From NCBI GenBank assembly GCA_031216915.1, contig CM062294.1:393319217-393383216 (forward strand): a stretch of DNA of 64,000 bases, written 5' to 3'. Both the position numbers and the translations under genes were made by a program. Below, in pieces: positions 55,971 to 64,000 of this stretch. The stretch comes from Pictodentalium vernedei (Eukaryota; Mollusca; Scaphopoda; Dentaliida; Dentaliidae). How positions within the stretch are numbered: position 1 is the first letter of the stretch; the number at the start of each line of letters is the position of its first letter. The notes beneath the pieces are model-generated. The model was not told the origin of the DNA and made no database searches. It saw only the letters and a list, made by a program, of their open reading frames with translations.

Positions 55971-56826
55971 AGGCCGATGAAATCGTCAGATGTGTACCCA
56001 TATGTGCAACTAGTAGAAAACTGTATGATGGAGGGCCACCCTGGATGCCGAATTTATGTACACCATGCATGGTATGGGTACATATAGAAATGGATTGGAG
56101 GAGTGCCTAATTTAATGGATAAAGGGTTAATATCTCCCAATCAAATTATTAGATTTACATAAAAAACTATACAGCACAGAACATCAGTAACCTGAATACA
56201 TATATAAAGTAACCTGATAATCAGATTTATATTTATTGAGTTATCGCATGCCGAAGAAATGGATTGGAGGAGTTCTCAATTTGAAGGATAAAGGATTAAT
56301 ATCACAGGATCAAATTATCAGATTTACACCAAAAACTATACAGCTCGGCACATCAGTAACCTGAACACAAATATAAAGCAACTTGACAATCCAAGCAATA
56401 TTTTTTAAGTTATCGAATGCCAAAGGGAAAAGGGTCAATATCTCAGGATCAAAATAACATTTTTACACAAAAACTAGACAGCTTGGCACATCAGTAACCT
56501 GAACACAAACATAAAGTAACTTGACAATCCAAGCAATATTTTTAAAGTTATCAAATCCCAAAGGGATTGGACGAATTTTCAATTTGAAGGATAAAGGGTT
56601 AATGTCTCAGGATCAAATCATCAGATTTACACCAAAAACTATACAGCTCAGCAAATCAGTAACCCAAACACAAATATAAAGTCACTAGACAATATCCAAG
56701 CAATATTTTTCAAGTTATCGAATGCCAGACGGACAGCCGGACAGACAAAGGATGGACGAACGACAGATGGCCACCCTGGATGCCAGCATTATGTGTACCA
56801 TACATAGTATGGGCACACATAAAAAC
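55971..56826 (+). mobile_element. Hairpin-ended element, family C (second copy)
   Basis: Starts AGGCCGATGAAATCGTCAGA with TGTACCCATATG and ends CATAGTATGGGCACACATAAAAA. Core of four to five units of about 165 bp (TTGAAGGATAAAGG, CATCAGTAACCTGAACACAA, TTATCGAATGCCA). Inserted in the gag-like part of the DIRS element. Confidence 0.7.
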
Positions 56827-56839
56827 TAAGGTACTCAAT

Positions 56840-57246
56840 AGCTAAGAGACCACAGGAGAGGGTTCGGCTGGCAGCCCCTTCCGTCTTTGCCAAGTTGAAG
56901 TCCGGGAAGGCTGAGCCAATACCCCATGTCTACACTACCAGACATCTCTGCAGACCCCTGCAGGGATAAAACTGCTGTGATCAATGGCTGAGAGGAGACA
57001 ACAGGCGGTTTAGTCGGCAGCCACTTCCGACTTCGCCGAGTTGAAGTCAGGGAAGGCTGAGGCCGATACCCCACGTCTACACTACCAGACACCTCTGCAG
57101 ACCCCTGCAGGGATAAAACATCGGTGCTCAATGGCTGAGAGGACACAGCAGGGAGTTCAGTCGGCAAACCCCTTCCGACTTCGTCGAGTTGAAGTCAGGG
57201 AAGGCTGAGGCCGATACCCCACACCACACTACAGACCCCTGCAGAG
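56840..57246 (-). repeat. Tandem gag-like repeat, about 150-bp unit
   Basis: Almost three units marked by GACTTCGCCGAGTTGAAGTC, GGGAAGGCTGAGGCCGATAC, CTACACTACCAGAC and GACCCCTGCAGGGATAAAAC. On the minus strand each unit translates to a near-identical 50-residue module containing VSSQPL-x-T-x-VLSLQGSAE. A TDVLS word is shared with the gag-like repeats of the first DIRS family. Confidence 0.75.
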
Positions 57247-57248
57247 AC

Positions 57249-59466
57249 AAGAGGCCCCACGGGGCCTGAGGGCGCTCACCTGATACTGGCCGAGTCATAT
57301 CACCAAAATAGCAAGGGATTCTGCCTTGTGGTTATTATCAGTTTTTCAACATAAAAGTGTTTTCTCTACTTAGTAACCCAGAGTGTTCATATGTTAGATC
57401 CCCATATTGGGTACTCAATAATTTATCTATTTATTTATTGGAATTTAAGGTCACTTTCTAAGGCTACATCATTACAGAGGCATAATTATAATATCAGGTT
57501 TGGTCAATCGTTTATGCCTATTACTGCCCACTTTACAGGGCTTTCAACGCAGGAATTGGTTACTGGGCCCAATTTTATCAATAAAGCAGAACTTGAACAA
57601 ACTTCAATTTGCCACTTCTAAGAAAATCAAAAATCAAATATCAAAAGATTCTGACAGGAGTAACAGAAAAAAAAGATTTTTTAAGAATATTTCTCATACT
57701 GAATTAAGTTATACATTGGGCTCCCATAGGGAACCCAAAAATAAAAGCTTCTGAAGCAGTGTTTTGGGAGAAGAAGATTCTTCAACGTTATTCCCATTAG
57801 CTACACTGTTAAAAAATGATGACTCGGCACTTTTAGTCCTAGAAAAGAACCTTATGATAAAATTTTTACCATTTTTTTCTTCCGGTCCTAAGGAAGCTTC
57901 ACACCATATAAAAATTCTCAGTGCCATGTAGTTCTGGAGATATGGGCATTTAAAAAGAAAAAAATTTTTTAGCTTCTGCAGTTCCCGTGGGGGACAGGAA
58001 AACAATTTTCGGCATAAATTAGGTACTTATGACCCAATAAGCCCTCATATCAAATTTGGTTCAAATCGACTTTTTGGTTTGGAAAATAAAAATTTTGGTA
58101 TAATTTGGGCTCCCACAGTGAGCCCAAATATGAACCCAGGTACTTGGCTTTACCAAACTTCACTCTCAGCCCCTAAGAATGCTGTACATCAAATATCAAA
58201 ACATTTTGACTGGTGGATCTGAAAAAAAAATTTTTTTTAAAGAATATTCCTCATATTGAACTAAGTTATAATTTGGGCTCCCACAGGGAGACCAAATATG
58301 AGCCGAAGGACTTGACTTGAACAAACTTGAATCTCACCTCCCTAAGCATACTGTATACCAAATATCAAAAGATTCTGACCGGTGGATGCGAAGAAGAAGA
58401 TTTTAAAAGAATATACCTCGTATTGCACTAAGTTACAATTTGGGTTCCCAAAGGGAGTCCAAATATGAACTCAGGGACTTGGCTTGAACAAACATCAATC
58501 TCACCCCCCTAAGGATGATGCATAGCAAATATCAAAAGATTCTGATTTGTGGATCCGAAGAAGAAGATTTTTAAAATATATCCCTCATATTGCACTAATT
58601 TGAACATTTGGGTTCCCATAGGGAACCCAAATATGGACCGAGGAATTTGATTTCTACAAATATGTGAATCAATGTTCCAAAGATGTTATATGTAAAATAT
58701 GAAAGCTTTTAGAGCAGTGGTTTGGAAGAAAATAATTCTTTATTTTTTTCCCATTGCCTACTGTGTTAAAAAATACTGACTCAGCACTTTTTCAGAGTCC
58801 CGAAAAAGTACCCTATGATAAAACCGATAGCAATTTTTTTTTACCAATCCTTTCTGTTGGTCCCAAGAAAGCTTCACACCAAATAAAAATTCTCACTGCC
58901 GTGCAGTTTTTGAGATATAGGCGTTTTAATTTTTTTCTATTTTTAGCTCCTGTGGTTCCCACGGGGCTACAGGAAAAAAAATTTCTGCATAAATTAGGTA
59001 CTTATGACCCAATAAGCCCTCACATAAAATTTGGTTCAAATTGGCCTCTCGGTTTAAAAAATAGAAATTTGGGGTGGGGCCAAAATTTTTGCTCCTCCCA
59101 TAACCAAGTATAGACCTACAAACTTCTCTTGAACAAACTTGAGTCTACACCTCAAAAGGAAGCTGCATACCAAATATCAAGTCTCTGCTATTGCTGGTTC
59201 TTGAGAAGAAGATTTTTTAAGAATTGGAGCATTTTTGCCCCACCCCTCTGCTCAATATGAGCCGAAACCTAATTTGCCCAAAAATCAAAATGCCGCTATA
59301 TAACCCCTACTCACATGAAATTTCATTAACATGCGGCCAGTGGTTTGGAAGAAAAAGACCCAAATACCACCTTCACGCCGGACGACGGACGACGGACGCC
59401 GGACGACGGACGACGGACGAAAAGTGATCAGAAAAGCTCACCCTGACTTTCAGTCAGGTGAGCTAA
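57249..59466 (+). mobile_element. Family-A element inside the second DIRS
   Basis: Starts ACAAGAGGCCCCACGGGGCC with GCGCTCACCTGA, ends GACGACGGACGACGG repeats, AAAGCTCACCCTGACTTTCA, GTCAGGTGAGCTAA. It contains diverged 167-bp units (57640-57740, 58100-58640), two copies of the 3' domain block and degenerate forms of the MARE palindrome (near 57812 and 58780). 57420-57480 resembles the short repeat at 61137. Confidence 0.7.
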
Positions 59467-59872
59467 TAAGCCGAGGTCAGCTAAAACAGTGACCGATGAC
59501 ATTGTAGACGGAACAACAGTAGCAGCAGATACGACAGGAGCTGCTGAAACTGGCGGAAAAGGGGAGACAGCAACCGAGCTTGGCCTCCAAAGGAGGAGTC
59601 ACAACTCTAGTGACAGCCTCAGATGTCGACTGGAGAGGGCGCATACTCCCGGAACCAGGCATCTCTTCACCAGACATTTCAACAGCTACTGTAGTATCCA
59701 CCATGGCAAAAACCTGCACATCCCCCACGGAGGGGGTATAACTCTCACCAAACGTGGTTGTGTCAGGAGGCCTCAAAACGACAGCGTTCCCGGATACTCC
59801 AAGGGTGCGGGAGGAGCTGCATATCCTCCATGGAGGGAGTATAACTCTCACCAGATGTGGTCATGTTGGTAA
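59467..59872 (-). pseudogene. gag-like part of the second DIRS (upstream portion)
   Basis: Minus-strand frame 59477-59851 is open for 124 codons with a Ser/Thr/Val-rich composition. It directly abuts the family-A insertion and continues the direction of the gag-like segments at lower coordinates. Within it a short tandem repeat (GGAGGGxGTATAACTCTCAC near 59725 and 59832) is visible. Family unknown apart from context. Confidence 0.35.
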
Positions 59873-61136
59873 TTGCACCAAGTATGAACAAGAAAACGTT
59901 TTGTGCAAGCACAAGCGTGGAAGAAAATGCCCACAACCAACTCTTATTTTGTGCATATTTTTTGCAATTTCTCATGCATGCAGATTTCACGGAAACGATC
60001 GTTCCATTTCCGTAGAGGTCCCATCAAGGTAAAATCACAGAAACGAAAAAACAGGTTCCCACAAGCTGTTCAACATTATGCTTTTCATCAAGGGTCACTA
60101 AAAACACACTAAAAGTTTTCTGCTAAGACTAAAATTGTATTATTTATCATCGATGAAACAGTGATCATATAAGTAACAACACTGCACTCATTTTGACAAT
60201 CCCAGTGAGTGCATCTAGGTTGTTGAGCATGCATGTTTCGAGTGTCTCTGATTCTTCTTTACTAAAATCGAATGCACCCAATTTCAGTGTGTTTGACAAC
60301 AAAACCATACAAAGACAAACACAAGAAACTGTATTGCTGAAAACAATAACATAACTTTCTATTACTGGAACTGACGATAAGAGGAAAATATCTTTGCTAA
60401 AATGCAAGATATGTTCTTCCAATTTTACATCACTCTGTGCAAAACCAAGGAGGTGTGTTCACGCTTTATTTATAATCATGTTTTACATATATTTTGCCCG
60501 AATCAATTCAATATAGTTACATGTACTTTCCTGAACAGGACGTTTAGCACTGGATGATTTGCCCCCTTCCTAAGCAGAATACATGTACACAAAGAATTTT
60601 AATTCTATTATCTTTTTCACTTACTTGTACACATCATCTGAGTCAACATTGCATCAGTTTATCTGTCGCAATTCAATTGAGTGTTCAGGGGCACAAAATA
60701 CACAAAGCGAAAACAGAGATAATTTGTTTCACTTTCTAAATTTTTATTCTATCAAATGTATCCACCCTGTCACCTATAATGGTCCACTTCATATTCTAGG
60801 TCCTTCTTAAAACATCTGTAGGTCCTAAACTAGAAATAAGAATAAGAAAATGAGTACAGAATCAATAAGAAATAAAAATAGGTTCCCTGATAACTCTTAT
60901 TGGAACTCAAAAGTAGGTTCTGTGGGGTTCCCAGTCATCAGATACACAGAACCTGTTTTAAGGTTCCATGAATTTCTGAAATCTGCATGCCTGTTTCTTC
61001 AAATTAAAACTAAAACAAGAAAAATTCTCTAAACAAACTTGAATCTCTCTCACTAAAAGAAGATGAATATAACATCTCAAAGCATTGTGACTGGTGCTTC
61101 GTAAATAATTATTTTAAAATAATCTCAAGCTTTTTA
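59873..61136. other. Unassigned, probably 5' leader of the second DIRS
   Basis: No motif-bearing frame. GGTTCC words recur (60050, 60885, 60965). No array or terminal repeat recognised. Confidence 0.35.
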
Positions 61137-61565
61137 TTTATTTATTGGTGTTTAAGGTCACAAACTTAATCGTGACCGTGACAGTTTTATGGGAAGGGGA
61201 AGCCAGAGTACCCAGAGAGAACCACCGAGCAATGACAAGCAGCTGCCAGCTCCCCTACATCGTAACTCTGCACTGCAGCACAGGCAGGGTTAGATTGGTT
61301 GAAGACATGTGCACCATCGACGTGCAGTACGCCTTAGTACACGGTGTCATCGTGCCACGAGATGTGGACAATGGGGGGGGGGGGGGGGGGTGGAGGGGGG
61401 CAGGAGGGGGGGGAGGAGGGTTAAGTGCCTTGCCAAGGACACAGCACGGGAGTCCAAATCGATCGCTCAAATGGTCACCTATCTGAAGACTAACCAGGCT
61501 CGACGTTGCTTAACTTCTGTGATCTGACGAGAATCGGTTACCTCAACACCACCGTGCCCTCCTCA
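61137..61565 (+). repeat. Short interspersed repeat (mollusc type)
   Basis: TTTATTTATTGGTGTTTAAG, AGTACCCAGAGAGAACCACC and CTTGCCAAGGACACAGCACG resemble a short interspersed repeat I associate with mollusc genomes. A G18 run (61373-61390) and a TGGAGG-rich stretch interrupt it. Identity is from memory of the pattern, so confidence is low. Confidence 0.3.
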
Positions 61566-62030
61566 AACTTATGGGAGAGGGTTCCAAACTATGTCAGGTT
61601 AATATCTTCTTTCGAAAACACTTGAAGGAAAAGATCAGCTTTTTTGGATGAATTATCATGGTATCGACTTGGGACAAAAAACCCGAGTTGACGTTGGTTT
61701 TGAAAGCAAATGCCCCAGCACCATATCCAAGTACTGTCAGTGGTGGTGGTGGTTCTCGGAAATTCTTTTTTAAAGAATTTCAAGCTTACTGGACAAGAGG
61801 GAATGGGGGGGGGGGGGGGGGGAGGGGGAGGGGGGGCTACACTTTAGGGGTTAAGATCTCCGTACAATAAAAAGAGTTAGGAAAACTGCCTCCCATCCCT
61901 CCACAGAAAAAAAACAATGCAGAAGGCTTAAATCTAGACTACAGACAAATTGAGAATTGGGGAAAAAGAGTCACAGATACATCTCATCTCAGTAATATAA
62001 TTGAAGGTGGATGTATCATAACAAAAATCA
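61566..62030. other. Unassigned DNA with a G18 run
   Basis: G18 at 61805-61822 in a purine-rich context. No gene seen. Confidence 0.5.
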
Positions 62031-62754
62031 ATGAAAGTGTCAATGACACTGTCGCTCAACTTGTGTAAGACATGTACATGTATAGTATGTGACACAGCAA
62101 TGACTCACATCTATGTAATGACCTGATAACAAAGGTACATATAAAGTATTGTCATGGTCTGTACATAAAGTCTGACTGTAGCCTGTAACAAATGTATAGG
62201 TAAAATATTGTAAAGGTGGGTAATAGTTAGGTGCTGAACTAGAAATGAAATCTTTTGAGTCCCAGTGGGTCTGACTGAACCCAAGACTATTTGTTCTCAT
62301 AGCACAGTAAGGCACCCCAAAACACTCGTTCCTGTCCCAAGGTGATAAGAGGTACTCAAGAAATTTCGTGAAGATCGGTTCATAAATACAGCCTCTAGCC
62401 CAAGCCGTATTGACATGTGCACTTACTGTGTATAAGTAGCACTGAATAAATCAAAGTTCATCTAATTTACATAATTTCTGCACGAAAAAAAAAAAGCCGT
62501 ATTATATGCGATGTATTCCATGTTACTAAACATTCATTCAGAAATTTATTCAAATCAGATCCTTCATATGGAAGTTCTGTACCAAAAACTGATTTTGGTA
62601 CAAAAGGGCCACCGGCAGCCATCTTGAATTTTGGACCGTACCCCAAAACACTCGTTCTTGTCCTAAGGTGATAACAAAGGTGCCCAAGAAGGTTCGTAAA
62701 GATTTGTTCATAAATACGGCCTCTAGCCTGAGCCGTATAGAAGTTGTGTACAAA
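62031..62754 (+). mobile_element. Family-B element, truncated
   Basis: Starts TGAAAGTGTCAATGACACTG with TCGCTCAACTTGTG and carries the family-B blocks through AGCCGTATAGAAGTTGTGTA, where the next copy begins without a terminal hairpin. Confidence 0.7.
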
Positions 62755-63267
62755 TGAAAGTGTCAATGACACTGTACCTCAACTTGTCAAGACAAAGACA
62801 TGTACATGTATAGTATGTGACACAGCAATGACAAACATCTAGGTAATGACCTGATAACAAAGGTACATGTAATGTATTGTAAAGGTCTATACATAAATGC
62901 TGACCGTAGCCTGTAACAAATATATAGGTAAAGTATTGTGAAAGAGGGGTGACAGTCAGATGCTAAACTAGAAAAGAAATCTTTAGAGTCCAAGAGTGGG
63001 TCTGACTGAACCCAAAAATATTTGTTCTCATAGCACAGTGATAACAAAGGCACCCAAAAACACTTGTTCCTGTCACAAAATGATAACAAAGGTACCCAAA
63101 GAAGTTTCGTGAAGATCAGTTCATAAATACAGACTCTAGCCCGAGCCGTTTTGACATGTTCACTTACTATGTATAAGTAGTACTGAACAAATCAAAGTTC
63201 ATCTAATTTGCATAATTTCTGCATGAGAAAAAAACCTGTATTATATGTGATGTATTCCATGTTACTA
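62755..63267 (+). mobile_element. Family-B element, truncated (head-to-tail with the previous)
   Basis: Starts ATGAAAGTGTCAATGACACT with ACCTCAACTTGTCAAGAC; ends abruptly at CCATGTTACTAAAC where the DIRS terminal region begins. No terminal hairpin. Confidence 0.7.
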
Positions 63268-63609
63268 AACAGGAAGTCACAGGAAACCATTATCGACGAG
63301 TTGAATTATCACTGTTTCGTAATGCAAATGGCAGAACATCCTTCACTTGGAGCAAACAAAAAAAGAATGGTTTGATGACTGCATTACGCACTGGCTAACG
63401 GAAGTCGTGGAATTGTACTTAGAGAAGAGCATCCCCTACTGGGTGTGTGCGGATGGCGCTCGACCCAGTTTTGGCTTATTTTTTCGTGGTGTTTTTACAC
63501 CACTTTTCTTTCCCAATCTCTTGGTAAAGATTAAAATAGAGAGTATTTATCCGATTTAGGGTCTTCCACCGCAGTAGTAGTAAACAATTGTAAGGCAGGT
63601 TGATAAGAA
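63268..63609 (-). repeat. Right terminal region of the second DIRS family
   Basis: Inverted, diverged copy of 51240-51525, ending GTAAACAATTGTAAGGCAGG then TTGATAAGAAA, which is the inverted form of 51630-51665 (TTTCTTATCAACCTACCTTG). The plus-strand open frame 63347-63559 and minus-strand 51251-51511 are the same sequence read in opposite directions and need not be coding. Confidence 0.65.
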
Positions 63610-64000
63610 AAAAGACCTGTATTATATGTTATGTATTCCATGTTACTAAACATTCATACAAAAATTTATTCAAATCAGAACTTTCATACAGAAGTTCTGT
63701 ACAAAAAACTGATTGCACTAATTTTGGTACAAAAAGGCTGCTGGTGGCCATCTTGAATTTTGGACCACGCCCTAAAACACTCGTTCTCGTCCCACGGTGA
63801 TAACAAGGACACAGCAATGACAAATTTCTAGGTAATGACCTGATAACAAAGGTACATATAAAGTATTGCAATGGTCTGTACATAAATGCTAACCGTAGCC
63901 TGTAACAAATGTACAGGTAAAGTATTGTAAAGGTGGGCGAAATGCTAAACTAGAAAAGAAATCTTTGAGTCCCAGAGTGGGTCTGACTGAACACCAAAAT
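63610..64000 (+). mobile_element. Family-B element (runs off the window)
   Basis: Starts inside the family-B A-tract (AAAAGACCTGTATTATATG) and continues CATTCATACAAAAATTTATT, GTACAAAAAGG. Near 63806 core sequence changes to the 5' block of family B (GACACAGCAATGACAAAT), so a deletion or template switch joined two copies. Confidence 0.65.

Larger units (their letters stand above)
51209..63609 (-). mobile_element. Second DIRS-like retrotransposon (different family), invaded three times
   Basis: Family-B sequence stops at TTTCTGCAGG (51207) and continues with GAAAAAAGACCTGTATTATA at 63608, as if 12.4 kb had been inserted into its A-tract. Left and right ends hold inverted copies of one terminal region (51240-51525 against 63340-63600, clearly diverged). 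On the minus strand the order is gag-like, reverse transcriptase, RNase H, tyrosine recombinase. Family-C (55971-56826), family-A (57249-59466) and family-B (62031-63267) insertions account for over 4 kb, leaving about 8 kb. All domains are broken. Whether 63268-63609 is truly the partner end or a solo terminus is uncertain (see findings). Confidence 0.6.

Noticed and set aside
60165..60422. 85-codon minus-strand frame as a small secreted or membrane protein
   Set aside because: No start context, homologue pattern or splice signals; composition is that of random AT-rich sequence.
1..64000. tRNA, rRNA or other structured RNA genes
   Set aside because: I saw no convincing tRNA A/B boxes with cloverleaf or rRNA-like conserved blocks by eye; a covariance-model scan would be decisive.

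Overview
This window looks like eukaryotic, invertebrate, repeat-dominated DNA, most likely from a bivalve mollusc. It is AT-rich, has no operons, and carries DIRS-type tyrosine-recombinase retrotransposons, a ZNF862-like hAT transposon, a degraded PIN/XPG-I + CXC gene of the kind common in invertebrates, and many elements with central tandem repeats of about 160-170 bp, like the 'pearl'/HINE (Helitron/Helentron-related) elements known from bivalves. I cannot name the species. Almost nothing is an intact gene; the window is a stack of mobile elements inserted into one another.

Layout. 1-4363: right-hand part of a DIRS-like element on the minus strand, cut by the window edge. 4746-7283: pseudogene for a PIN-like nuclease with a Cys-rich CXC tail. 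8.2-9.6 kb: decayed DIRS terminus and unassigned DNA. 9.6-13.2 kb: two hairpin-ended elements (family B). 13.2-15.1 kb: DIRS fragment and two more hairpin-ended families, one inside the other. 15.1-16.2 kb: two candidate minus-strand exons of an unrecognised membrane protein with a piggyBac-type MITE in the intron between them. 17.7-29.1 kb: a four-level nest (outer family-A element > 119-bp array > inner family-A element with 167-bp array > DIRS-like element, a near-identical second copy of 1-4363). 30.4-38.4 kb: hAT transposon whose reading frame is split by a 4.6-kb family-A element. 38.7-45 kb: minisatellites invaded by a 239-bp hAT-type MITE and a 3.2-kb foldback element. 45.3-51.2 kb: family-B element interrupted by family A (itself carrying family C) and by family D. 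51.2-63.6 kb: a second, more diverged DIRS-like element with recognisable gag-like, reverse transcriptase, RNase H and tyrosine recombinase remnants, invaded by families C, A and B. 63.6-64 kb: family B resumes.

How it fits together. At least a dozen non-autonomous elements from six or seven families (A-G are my labels) share one plan: a 5' block with a subterminal motif, a tandem core of about 160-170 bp, a GGACGGACGACGG-like stretch, and a 3' terminal hairpin complementary to the 5' motif, ending in a short A-run. All of them point the same way in this window, while all the DIRS-like pieces lie on the other strand. The two DIRS families are unrelated in terminal sequence, yet both have the same a / a-inverted / a arrangement at their 3' ends, as expected of DIRS inverted terminal repeats plus internal complementary region. 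Coding parts of every element are broken, but the 188-bp terminal repeats of the DIRS copy at 18.6-25.6 kb are perfect inverted copies, so it moved recently, probably using proteins supplied from elsewhere.
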